62,536 nt of DNA, taken from positions 1 to 62,536 of the forward strand of contig CAYHMW010000004.1 of NCBI GenBank assembly GCA_964357925.1, written 5' to 3'. This DNA comes from CAYHMW01 sp964357925. GTDB taxonomy: Bacteria > Patescibacteriota > Microgenomatia > UBA8517. The translations under genes and the position numbers were made by a program. The notes beneath the pieces were generated by a model that made no database searches, was not told the DNA's origin, and was given only the letters and a program-made list of their open reading frames with translations. Shown in pieces: positions 7,945-15,321 of the stretch (its first letter is position 1; each line of letters opens with the position of its first letter).

Positions 7945-8388
7945 ATGTCAATCAAAAACGGTAGGCTAAAAATAGCATACAGTGATAGGTGCGACCTTAA
8001 TCTAAGGCTGACTTCGGGCCACTGCGCCAAGTGTGGTAAACGCACAACAGGTGCAAGATTAGGATTCCAGGCTAACCTGATCTACTGTGAAGAATGCAGA
8101 CAATCACTTGATCCAAAAAAGCCTGAAAACCACCTCTTTGTAAGAGGTGGTGAATGTCAGCACGCGCCCAACTGTATAGACCCAGCCTACGGCCTACTTA
8201 AAGAGGTAGTTTCTAATAACGCAGATTGTGCCGATCATATTGTCATTGAAGGCAGGTGTACAAACTGCGGTACAATAATGAGCGGACCTAAACTAAGGTT
8301 CGAACTTGGAGTTGCATACTGCAGCGAACCCTGCGGGATGGAGCTCCAGGAAAGTGTATTCCAAAGACTCAACATTGCAGAAGCATAG
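7945..8388 (+). CDS. Double zinc-ribbon hypothetical protein
   Basis: 147 residues. Two copies of a Cys4-type ribbon: 'CAKCGKR' paired with 'YCEECRQ', and 'CTNCGTI' paired with 'YCSEPCG', separated by about 60 residues. Each half has the same plan (CxxC, a 'GxxLxFxxxxxYC' strand, second Cys pair), so the gene looks like an internal duplication. CAGGAG at 7932-7937 fits the ATG at 7945 better than the TTG one codon upstream. Zinc ribbons of this kind bind nucleic acid or protein; the target is unknown. It is a single-gene unit with its own terminator. Confidence 0.7.
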   Translation: MSIKNGRLKIAYSDRCDLNLRLTSGHCAKCGKRTTGARLGFQANLIYCEECRQSLDPKKPENHLFVRGGECQHAPNCIDPAYGLLKEVVSNNADCADHIVIEGRCTNCGTIMSGPKLRFELGVAYCSEPCGMELQESVFQRLNIAEA

Positions 8389-8401
8389 TACCACGCCTTG
8401 C

Positions 8402-8435
8402 TAGAGCCGCTAGTGCGATAAGCGGCTCTATTTTT
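8402..8435 (+). terminator. Rho-independent terminator
   Basis: Perfect 10-bp stem TAGAGCCGCT/AGCGGCTCTA with a 9-nt loop followed by TTTTT, 13 bp after the zinc-ribbon gene. Confidence 0.9.
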
Positions 8436-8537
8436 ATGCGCAATTTTGACACAATCTCACACAAAGAACTAAAATCAACTGAGTCAGATATTTTCGACCA
8501 TTAAAGTACGTTTTAGTTCAAAGAAGGAACTTTGGTC

Positions 8538-8777
8538 ATGAGCAACTATGGCAAAGGAAGCGTCCCGAGGGGCAGGCTAACTATCCCAATGCCCTATGTT
8601 TCACAAAGGAGGACAGAACATGGCATCTTAAGATGCCTTGCCAACTTTGACTGTGAAGACCAAAAACTAGCTGAGCAGCGCGTCACCGAAGCTTTCACTA
8701 TACCAATTCCAGATAACATTGCGCAGCTCATCAACAATATTTTAGCTAAGGAAGCCCAAATTCGAGGCTTCACCTAA
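8538..8777 (+). CDS. Hypothetical small protein
   Basis: 79 residues with no recognised family, no signal and no membrane span. AAGGAA at about 8523-8528 is correctly spaced for the ATG at 8538 (a TTG two codons upstream is less likely). A strong terminator follows at 8808. It forms one of several single-gene units in this stretch. Confidence 0.6.
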   Translation: MSNYGKGSVPRGRLTIPMPYVSQRRTEHGILRCLANFDCEDQKLAEQRVTEAFTIPIPDNIAQLINNILAKEAQIRGFT

Positions 8778-8807
8778 GGCTACCAACATTAGGTAAACAG
8801 AATAAAA

Positions 8808-8845
8808 GCGCGCTCACAAGTAGCCTCAACTGAGCGCGCATTTTT
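8808..8845 (+). terminator. Rho-independent terminator
   Basis: 9-bp stem GCGCGCTCA/TGAGCGCGC with a 14-nt loop, then ATTTTT. Confidence 0.9.
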
Positions 8846-8858
8846 ATAAAACTCCCCC

Positions 8859-8887
8859 TTGCAAAATTCCACTATAGGATATACAAT
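8859..8887 (+). promoter_or_regulatory. Promoter of the 69-residue gene
   Basis: TTGCAA (8859-8864), 17-nt spacer, TACAAT (8882-8887), about 55 nt before the ATG at 8942, leaving room for the GGAGGG ribosome site. Confidence 0.5.
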
Positions 8888-8941
8888 ACTCAGTATAAAG
8901 TTCGCAGCCGGATAACCGGCCTTTACAATAAGGAGGGTAAA

Positions 8942-9151
8942 ATGCCCAAAAGTACTTTAAGCCAAGTCAACCCTGCCCCGGCCAGCCTGCTGGATCGGGC
9001 CAGGCAAAATGGAAAAAAATGCCTGGCACACTGCCAACAGGTCGCCGAAAAAAGGCAAACGGACCTGAACCGCCAAACAGCGGCAGCAGTCGCCCGAGCA
9101 CGACAGAACTCGTTGATTACATCGATTTATTTTGATAGCCTCCCAGATTAA
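8942..9151 (+). CDS. Hypothetical small Gln/Arg-rich protein
   Basis: 69 residues, basic, rich in Gln, Arg and Ala, with one long predicted helix (about 15-55) and no membrane span. AAGGAGGGTAAA just upstream is one of the strongest ribosome sites in the window, which suggests high expression. It has its own promoter and terminator. No family is recognised. Confidence 0.6.
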   Translation: MPKSTLSQVNPAPASLLDRARQNGKKCLAHCQQVAEKRQTDLNRQTAAAVARARQNSLITSIYFDSLPD

Positions 9152-9161
9152 TTTTCTCACC

Positions 9162-9187
9162 GGGCCGCCACAGAGCGGCCCATTTTT
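9162..9187 (+). terminator. Rho-independent terminator
   Basis: 7-bp stem GGGCCGC/GCGGCCC with a 6-nt loop, then ATTTTT. Confidence 0.88.
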
Positions 9188-9254
9188 ATGGGCAAAAAAC
9201 CGGTTTCTCCCCCCTCTACTCCTGTTTCTGATAAAATACCGGAAGAATACACAT

Positions 9255-9308
9255 AGGCCCGTAGTTTATCCTCGCCGTTCGCGAACGGCGGGATGAAATG
9301 GCATAATC
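9255..9308. repeat. tRNA-Trp 5' fragment carrying a GC-rich palindrome
   Basis: AGGCCCGTAGTT (9255-9266) is identical to the first 12 bases of the intact tRNA-Trp at 9568. It is followed by an element with an 18-bp perfect palindrome (9273-9290, CGCCGTTCG/CGAACGGCG). Then comes AATGGCATAAT, which resembles the next bases of the tRNA (AATGGCAGAAT). Removing the palindrome restores a tRNA-Trp 5' third. Confidence 0.6.
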
Positions 9309-9312
9309 AAAC

Positions 9313-9558
9313 ATGTATTACGTTTATGTGTTGAGAGATGTCAACAGTAAGATATATATCGGCTATTCAGCAGACTTAAAAAAACGTATTAACCATCATA
9401 AAAGCGGCAGAGTCAAATCTACAAAGACAATGCTTGGAATACAACTCTTTTATTATGAGGCCTACATAAACAGGAGAATGGCCACAGAAAGAGAGAGAAA
9501 ACTTAAGACATTTGGCTCAAGCTACCAAGGATTAATGAAACGAATTGGATTGAAATAA
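9313..9558 (+). CDS. GIY-YIG nuclease domain protein
   Basis: 81 residues of the short GIY-YIG type: 'YYVYVLRDVNSKIYIGYSAD' holds both motif strands, followed by 'LKKRINHHKSGRVKSTK', the catalytic-type Arg and a Glu in 'ATEREKKL'-like context ('MATERERKLKTFGSS'). Stand-alone proteins of this size are common and mostly untested; others are homing nucleases. Here it sits exactly between a tRNA-Trp 5' fragment and the intact tRNA-Trp, 9 bp upstream of the latter, which suggests arrival by insertion at the tRNA. No Shine-Dalgarno is seen. Confidence 0.85.
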   Translation: MYYVYVLRDVNSKIYIGYSADLKKRINHHKSGRVKSTKTMLGIQLFYYEAYINRRMATERERKLKTFGSSYQGLMKRIGLK

Positions 9559-9567
9559 ACCAACTTT

Positions 9568-9638
9568 AGGCCCGTAGTTCAATGGCAGAATAGAGGTCTC
9601 CAAAACCTTTGACGGGGGTTCGAATCCCTCCGGGCCTG
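9568..9638 (+). tRNA. tRNA-Trp (CCA)
   Basis: Acceptor AGGCCCG/CGGGCCT, anticodon loop CTCCAAA with anticodon CCA, T arm GGGGG-TTCGAAT-CCCTC, discriminator G. CCA is not fully encoded. Confidence 0.95.
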
Positions 9639-9848
9639 CAAATTTAATCAAACTTTCTCCACTCTAATTTCTCTAAGGTGAATTCAAATACCGGCTTTTC
9701 TTCTATTTTTCTTTTTCTTCTTCTGACATACTCTATCTATGAAGATCATTGCCACAATATATATAATATTAGTCTTGATAAGCTTCAAAAAACTCCTGAT
9801 ACTCTTGCTCAAAAAATATAAAAACTTTTAAAAATTACAAATCCTTCT
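9639..9848. other. Intergenic, AT-rich; possible 30-residue hydrophobic ORF
   Basis: Mostly pyrimidine-rich AT sequence. The only reading frame of note is 9739-9831 (plus), a 30-residue hydrophobic peptide with a lysine-rich end, without a convincing ribosome site. I see no RNA gene or terminator. Confidence 0.3.
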
Positions 9849-11159
9849 TTATCTTCTTTGCCCATAAAAATCTTGCCTTTCTCTTCTAGCCACTTCCCAA
9901 ATCTTTTTTAATCCAAACCTGTAATTTGCATCAACATCCACCTCGTACTCTTTTCCTTCGATCGGTGCCGGGCGCAGCTTACCGACATAATAATTTATAC
10001 TACCTTCCTCCAAATACGCCGTGAAATGGCCAACCACAAGCTTACTCGGAAACCCACTTGTGAAATATTCATAAACTCCTCTCTTCTCTCGCCTACCCAT
10101 ATCCCCTCTAGGGTCAGCCAGAATTTTCAATCCCGTCTCAATGGATTGATCCGCATCTTCCTTGAGCCAATTAACTTCTTTTCCTGTTTCAGTAAGTCGC
10201 GCCTGCCGCTCTCGCATTTCAACATAAAGCTCTGCATCCCCTTTGCCCCATTCACTACGGTTTCTGGGAAAAGCCGCCTCAGAAAAATTTTGCATCTCAT
10301 CGTCCAGCGGACAATTCGCTTGGGCCACTATCAAACGATCTCCAATCCTAGCAGGCTCTAATACTTTTATTTTGTCTGCAGCGAACTCCACAGACGCTAT
10401 CTTTGGATGCTCACAAGCGCCTGCTAAATGTATCGCATAGCCCCCATCAAACTTGCCACCGGGAAGCTTCTCAATGTTTCTTACCAGCTCCTCCACAAGA
10501 CCAACTTCACCCAAATCCAAGGTCATAAAAGCCATTGCATTGGCCCATATTGGGCCCAACCCATATACAGAATTTATATACAGATCATCTACAGCTTGGA
10601 CCACACCTTTACTTACATTCACACCAAATGCTGGTCCCCAACTACAAAGACCTGGATAGGCAAAGAAACGAACTTCCTGATCAGGCAGCTCCATCCTCAC
10701 CCATTTATACCAATACTCTCCAGTATAGAATCCCGGATTAATATCCTCCTCAGAATGAACAAGCCTGATAATTCCAGTTTTACCATCTTGGACAAACAGC
10801 GATTGGCACCCAGCATCCAGTTCTGTTTGCAAAAACGCACATTCTGCACCACTTAAACCACTCCCTTCCATATATCCTGTAAAGCACTCAAGGTACCTGG
10901 CCAATCGATTCTCCCCACCTACCAAAAACTCTTCTTTTTTAGCCCAAAGCTTAAGCTCTGCAAGCTTTTGATCTGCGATCGCGAACGCTTTATCTTTCGC
11001 TGTCTGGCTTATACCTCGCATCTCATGATCAATAAATTTTCTGTTGATTTCTGCCATCTCGCGTCCAAGAATCACTGAAGCTTGATATAAGTTATCGGCT
11101 TTTATAGTCAAAACCTGGTTATCAGCAAAGCCCTTGCGTTTCCCCCATACCTTAATCAT
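9849..11159 (-). CDS. C45/AAT-like Ntn-type acyltransferase or amidase
   Basis: 436 residues. The middle matches the acyl-CoA:6-APA acyltransferase-like (peptidase C45) family. A likely nucleophile is Cys118 in 'DAGCQSLFV', followed by 'RLVHSEEDIN' (family pattern GHNED), 'FFAYPGLCSWGPAFGVN' and 'KGVVQAVDDLY'. Family members are made as precursors that self-cleave before the Cys; here about 117 residues precede it. They form or break amide bonds. The gene starts 3 bp after the ATP-grasp gene and shares an operon with an MFS exporter, which fits synthesis or tailoring of a small peptide-like amide. Substrate unknown. Confidence 0.65.
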   Translation of the reverse strand: MIKVWGKRKGFADNQVLTIKADNLYQASVILGREMAEINRKFIDHEMRGISQTAKDKAFAIADQKLAELKLWAKKEEFLVGGENRLARYLECFTGYMEGSGLSGAECAFLQTELDAGCQSLFVQDGKTGIIRLVHSEEDINPGFYTGEYWYKWVRMELPDQEVRFFAYPGLCSWGPAFGVNVSKGVVQAVDDLYINSVYGLGPIWANAMAFMTLDLGEVGLVEELVRNIEKLPGGKFDGGYAIHLAGACEHPKIASVEFAADKIKVLEPARIGDRLIVAQANCPLDDEMQNFSEAAFPRNRSEWGKGDAELYVEMRERQARLTETGKEVNWLKEDADQSIETGLKILADPRGDMGRREKRGVYEYFTSGFPSKLVVGHFTAYLEEGSINYYVGKLRPAPIEGKEYEVDVDANYRFGLKKIWEVARRERQDFYGQRR

Positions 11160-11162
11160 TGC

Positions 11163-12188
11163 CTACAACTGTTTGGCATACTTTCCAAGAAGACTAATTA
11201 ACATATCCTCAAAACTCACCCCATGCATCGCCATGACCTCCGTCATCGGAAGACCCATATCCGGTCCAAACGCAGTATTCGGATTTGAATCTGTAAAATA
11301 AGGCGTACCGGTTTCGTTATCTACCCTAACATCAAACTTTGCGTAATCCTCATGATGCAGTCCATGAAAGGCTTTAATAGCAAGCTTCGAAATCCTATCA
11401 TAAAGCGCATCGTCGACAGGCTTGTATTTATAAGCATCTAAATCACGATACGATTCAAGACTTGTAAATTCATGTTTACCGTCCGCCTTCGATTTAAAAA
11501 CTTTTTCCCCCATTGCCACATGCCTTTTGGCACCGTCGTCAAAAACAATAACTGTAATCTCAGGCCCGTCGATAAACTCTTCAACTATAACCGGCAACTT
11601 ATAGGTAGAAATTAAATCATCTACCCTTTTATTTACTTCTTTTTCAGTTTCTTTAACCGCTTTATTATCAATCCCCACACTTCCCCCACTCTCATTGAGC
11701 TTCACAATACACGGATACTTAAGCTCGCTATCAAGTTCTGTACCAGCTCGCCTCACAAATTGAAAGTTGGGCGTAGGAATATCATAAGCAACCATAAGCC
11801 TTTTCGTTAAATTCCTATCGTTACCTATTACAAGGCCGGCAAGCCCTGCCCCAGTGTATTGAACACTAGCAAGCTCCAAGGCTGCAGGGACTGAAGATTG
11901 AAGTTCATCTTTGCCTCTAAGAGTATCAACGAGATTTAGTACCAAATTCGGCCTGTCAACTAATAAACAGGTTAAAAAATACTGGTCTCCCGGGACTCCT
12001 TTTGCCGGTACACCCAAATCGATGAGCACCTTCACTACATCTTTGGCACGCTCCTCTACCTCTACTTCTGCCTCATAAGCTTCTTTTGTGGGGAACATAT
12101 CTCGCTCAACATTAGAATAAGCAACGGTCACAAGATTTAATTTTTTAAGGATGTTCTTATCTTTGGATAATTTAATCTTCGCAGCCAT
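11163..12188 (-). CDS. D-Ala-D-Ala ligase-like ATP-grasp enzyme
   Basis: 341 residues from the ATG at 12188 (a TTG at 12227 would add 13 residues and overlap the MFS gene). ATP-grasp features: 'YPCIVKLNESGGSVGI' (ATP-binding Lys and glycine-rich loop), 'VIVEEFIDGPEITVIVF', and the metal site 'FDVRVDNE...FTDSNPNTAFG'. Such enzymes join a carboxylate and an amine through an acyl phosphate. It differs from Ddl in its N-terminal part, and no Ddl or Mur genes are nearby, so a cell-wall role is not implied. It is sandwiched between an MFS transporter and a C45-like enzyme in one operon. Confidence 0.8.
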   Translation of the reverse strand: MAAKIKLSKDKNILKKLNLVTVAYSNVERDMFPTKEAYEAEVEVEERAKDVVKVLIDLGVPAKGVPGDQYFLTCLLVDRPNLVLNLVDTLRGKDELQSSVPAALELASVQYTGAGLAGLVIGNDRNLTKRLMVAYDIPTPNFQFVRRAGTELDSELKYPCIVKLNESGGSVGIDNKAVKETEKEVNKRVDDLISTYKLPVIVEEFIDGPEITVIVFDDGAKRHVAMGEKVFKSKADGKHEFTSLESYRDLDAYKYKPVDDALYDRISKLAIKAFHGLHHEDYAKFDVRVDNETGTPYFTDSNPNTAFGPDMGLPMTEVMAMHGVSFEDMLISLLGKYAKQL

Positions 12189-12210
12189 CAAAATGATGAT
12201 ATCACAGACG

Positions 12211-13449
12211 CTACTTCCACCTCTCAATCTGCTTCTGAGGCAACTTCAATTTCTTGGGCAAGACAAAAAACAACATCAAACACATTACACTCATAGCCCC
12301 GCCAACGACAGAAAAGGTCATCTTTTCACCAAACTGACTTGCAATAAGTCCACCAAGCATGGGGCCAATAATATATGAAACACTGGTGGCAGAATTTGTT
12401 AATCCCACCAAATGAAGCCTTTGCCTCCCCATTCTGGCGATAACATCTGAGTACACCGCATCAATCAAGGGATATGAAAAAGCAGATAAACAACTAGATA
12501 TAAAAACTAAAAGCAAAATTAAGAAAACGCTATCACTTATTCCAAGCATCGCAAGAAGTAATCCAGAAGCCGCTAGTGACATTGTAGCCTTCCGCTTCTT
12601 GCCACTCACTATATTGAGTCTCATCACCCAAAAACCCATAAACAACGATGGGGCCATATAAACCGACAAAAAAAGTCCACCTAACCAACTGGTTTCCGAA
12701 AGCATATCAGCGTATACCGCCCCTACAGTCCAAAAGATTGCTTCGACGGTCCCCACCAATAAACTCAATACAACAACAGGCCACACACGCCAAAATAAAG
12801 CGATCCAATGGCCAACCTCAGCCGTAAAGTTTATATGCTTGAAGCTAACCTTTTCCTCCACACTTTTAGTCATCCCAAACAGCAAAATCAAATAATATCC
12901 GACAACGGCAAGAGTTATTGCAAATATGATCATTTGGCGATCACCCCACTTCAGTAATAAACCAGCTACGAATGGCCCAAGTGTATACGCCAAAGACCTG
13001 AATGTACTGATAAAAGCCCAAGTAGAAGCGTGTAAGGCCGATGGAACAGAATTTGCAACAAACTGTTGAGTAGCAAAGCCCAAAAATTCATAATAAATTC
13101 CCCACACTGCCATCCCAATTAAAAAAACGAAAACGTATGGAAACCAAGTGGCAGACAACATAAAGCCCGAAAATGCAAAGCTCGTCACAGCAGCTAATAT
13201 TATTAGCTTCACAGAGGATACATTCTTAAACATCTGAGGAAGGACGATATCAGCAAGTAATCCCACAATAGACGAAAATCCCAAAATAAACCCCATCCAA
13301 ACTGCACTATTTGTAGTATCTTGAATAAAAACAGGTACCCAATACGACAAAAGTGCATCTGAAAAATAAATAAAAAACAAAACAGAAGTCAAAGAAGTCA
13401 CCCGAATCCAAACCGGATCACGACTTATGACAAACCTTTTAATTTGCAT
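12211..13449 (-). CDS. MFS transporter
   Basis: 412 residues with 12 predicted membrane helices in two halves, the central loop at about 200-215 ('KSVEEKVSFKHIN'), and the typical 'GPFVAGLLLKWGDRQ' and 'GPMLGGLIASQFG' turns after helices 5 and 11. The substrate cannot be read. It is first of a three-gene set with the ATP-grasp and C45-like genes, so export of their product, or self-protection, is a reasonable inference. The Shine-Dalgarno GAGAGGG lies in the end of a short upstream frame. Confidence 0.85.
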   Translation of the reverse strand: MQIKRFVISRDPVWIRVTSLTSVLFFIYFSDALLSYWVPVFIQDTTNSAVWMGFILGFSSIVGLLADIVLPQMFKNVSSVKLIILAAVTSFAFSGFMLSATWFPYVFVFLIGMAVWGIYYEFLGFATQQFVANSVPSALHASTWAFISTFRSLAYTLGPFVAGLLLKWGDRQMIIFAITLAVVGYYLILLFGMTKSVEEKVSFKHINFTAEVGHWIALFWRVWPVVVLSLLVGTVEAIFWTVGAVYADMLSETSWLGGLFLSVYMAPSLFMGFWVMRLNIVSGKKRKATMSLAASGLLLAMLGISDSVFLILLLVFISSCLSAFSYPLIDAVYSDVIARMGRQRLHLVGLTNSATSVSYIIGPMLGGLIASQFGEKMTFSVVGGAMSVMCLMLFFVLPKKLKLPQKQIERWK

Positions 13450-13454
13450 TTTTA

Positions 13455-13568
13455 TTAATCCCTCTCTATCACCTCAAAGTGATACTTCCCTCCATATCTT
13501 TTCTGAAGTAATTCAGCAGTTTTGCGGTCCATTAATTCCTTATCCACAGCCCCAGTACCAGTTATCAT
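13455..13568 (-). CDS. Possible 37-residue leader-like protein
   Basis: A 37-residue charged frame that ends 5 bp before the MFS start. Its codons look protein-like ('DRKTAELLQKRYGGKYHFEV') and its last codons contain the MFS ribosome site, so translation of the two could be coupled. No family is recognised and the ribosome site of the frame itself is weak. Confidence 0.35.
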   Translation of the reverse strand: MITGTGAVDKELMDRKTAELLQKRYGGKYHFEVIERD

Positions 13569-13589
13569 CTTACCCAGATCCTTGCCCCC

Positions 13590-13886
13590 CTAAGCTGTCA
13601 AACCACCAGACGATCCTGTCAAATAAACATAGCCACCCCGCACTGCAGCCAACCCAGCATTTCTGACAAAAGTCCCCTGAGCCTTCTCTCTGTCTTTTGG
13701 ATCTATGAGTTGCCAATGACTAACCGCTTCTTCCAAACCAAAAACCACTTTCCCGTCTGGCATTTCAACATACTTATATAATTCGCCGTCTGTTAACTCA
13801 GGCAAATCTTCACCCTCACGCACAACGACACTTTCAGGAATTTTTTGACCGGACTCCACACCCAAAGAATTTTCAGCATCACTCAT
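13590..13886 (-). CDS. Hypothetical protein
   Basis: 98 residues, acidic at the start, with a predicted mixed alpha/beta middle ('GELYKYVEMPDGKVVFGLEE') and a glycine-rich end. There is no signal or membrane span and no family I recognise. It is the first minus-strand gene before the MFS/ATP-grasp/C45 set, separated by about 140 bp that hold only the short frame above, so it may be part of the same transcript. Confidence 0.55.
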   Translation of the reverse strand: MSDAENSLGVESGQKIPESVVVREGEDLPELTDGELYKYVEMPDGKVVFGLEEAVSHWQLIDPKDREKAQGTFVRNAGLAAVRGGYVYLTGSSGGLTA

Positions 13887-13986
13887 TCTATATAAACTCT
13901 AAATCATTTATAGCGCTAAATGCAAATCATCAATAAAAAGCCAACAATACGGGAAAAATCACGTATGAAACTTGCAAATTGATTGA

Positions 13987-14016
13987 TTGACACGCCTTCA
14001 CAAAAAGGTTTAAATT
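13987..14016 (+). promoter_or_regulatory. Promoter of the Lys-rich mini-protein
   Basis: Consensus TTGACA (13987-13992) with an AT-rich -10 region TTAAAT/TAAATT at 14010-14016. A leader of about 105 nt follows, containing a TGACCC/GGGTCA hairpin before the ribosome site. Confidence 0.55.
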
Positions 14017-14126
14017 AAAATAATATTACTACCGTGCAAAAACTACTCTCACTGCTCCACTTCGCTGACCCATGCCGAATGGTAAATAAGGGTCATCATT
14101 AAATTTATTTAAAGGGGGTGGTGACC

Positions 14127-14210
14127 ATGCCAGCAAAGAAAAAGAAGAAAGCAACAAAAAAGAAAGTTGTTAAAAAAACAGCAAAAAGGAAAACCAAAAA
14201 GAGAAAATAG
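14127..14210 (+). CDS. 27-residue Lys/Arg-rich mini-protein
   Basis: A 27-residue protein made almost only of Lys, Arg, Thr, Ala and Val (starts MPAKKKKKATKKK), resembling tails of H1-like or Hc1-like nucleoid proteins. It is supported as a real gene by a consensus -35, a strong AAAGGGGGTG ribosome site, and a strong terminator right after the stop. Nucleic-acid binding (nucleoid or ribosome) is inferred from charge only. It is far below usual annotation length limits. Confidence 0.65.
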   Translation: MPAKKKKKATKKKVVKKTAKRKTKKRK

Positions 14211-14227
14211 TTCTCTTTCATAAGCTG

Positions 14228-14262
14228 AACCAGCACTTGGATTTCAGGTGCTGGTTTTTTAT
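14228..14262 (+). terminator. Rho-independent terminator
   Basis: 11-bp stem AACCAGCACTT/AGGTGCTGGTT (one wobble pair) with a 7-nt loop, then a run of T. Confidence 0.9.
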
Positions 14263-14352
14263 TTCATGTAGCCAAGGCGCTACCGCCACCATCCGCTTTA
14301 CTTTGGGATACACCATCACAAACAATAATAATCATCTGCTAAACTTAACATC

Positions 14353-15321
14353 ATGCCACCAGAAACCAAAGCCAATATCAATAATCCCCTTAATATCCCA
14401 GGACCAGAACTTACGAAACGAGATGAACCAGCACCTTTACCCAAATACAAAGACCCATATCTGAAACATAAAATTGCAGGTGCCATCATACTTCTCCTAT
14501 TTTTAGTCGGTATTTTGGGTAATGCACTCATCGGCGATGAAGCTCCAGAAGAAATAAAGGGCTTGATCTCACAAGCAAATAAACAACTCTCGAATCTACC
14601 ATTCCAATCACCACCCCCAACGCCAGAAATTGTAAAGAACCCACAAATCCACCATTTATATTTAGGATCAATCAACAACCAATCCGTAATCTACCGAACC
14701 GATGAAGAATACAAAGAGCTAAACAATGAAAGAAGGAGTGCCACAAACATCCCATACTTTGGCGAAGCACTAGATGCAAATAGCCAAAACTACAAAACAG
14801 TACCTTTCTCTGATATAGAAAAACCTATTGAGATTTTCTTCAACGAAGACATAACAATCAACAAAGTTGAACAATACTTTGTCAGTAGCAGTGATCCAAA
14901 CACAATTTTTCTCTCCATTATAAGTCCTGGATCAAGCATCAACTATGTCGGCATCACACAAAGGTTATACAAAACAAACAAGATGACAGGTGAATCCCGA
15001 TTAATTCTTGCCCATGAAGTTGGATCCGAAAAATACGATGGTGGCTACGGCAAAATCAAGATTGAAGAAGAATACGGACCATCCCACTTGCTATTGTCCA
15101 TTGTGCGATGCCTTACAGAAGACTGCATAGCAAAAGGACCGGTTGGACATATCGTAATAAACACACTCTCACGCGCAGAGCGCTACCATACGAGAGTTGG
15201 CGGCTTCCTGTTTCACCCTGACTCAAAAGAATACACTGTCAGAATCCTCATACCCTTCAGTGACGGTGATAAAAAATTCTACAAACCTATTGGTTCGGAA
15301 TCGAGGTTCACTCTTCCTTAA
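14353..15321 (+). CDS. Membrane-anchored hypothetical protein
   Basis: 322 residues: a 35-residue Pro-rich cytoplasmic head, one membrane span (about 40-58, 'AGAIILLLFLVGILGNALI'), a short helical linker, and a soluble outer domain of about 240 residues rich in beta-strand patterns. I recognise no family. Its 3' end overlaps the converging gene by 14 bp; that gene encodes another single-span protein, so the two may serve related envelope functions. Confidence 0.65.
   Translation: MPPETKANINNPLNIPGPELTKRDEPAPLPKYKDPYLKHKIAGAIILLLFLVGILGNALIGDEAPEEIKGLISQANKQLSNLPFQSPPPTPEIVKNPQIHHLYLGSINNQSVIYRTDEEYKELNNERRSATNIPYFGEALDANSQNYKTVPFSDIEKPIEIFFNEDITINKVEQYFVSSSDPNTIFLSIISPGSSINYVGITQRLYKTNKMTGESRLILAHEVGSEKYDGGYGKIKIEEEYGPSHLLLSIVRCLTEDCIAKGPVGHIVINTLSRAERYHTRVGGFLFHPDSKEYTVRILIPFSDGDKKFYKPIGSESRFTLP

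Noticed and set aside
9739..9831. 30-residue hydrophobic gene
   Set aside because: No ribosome site or promoter and AT-rich composition; kept only as a note in the intergenic entry.
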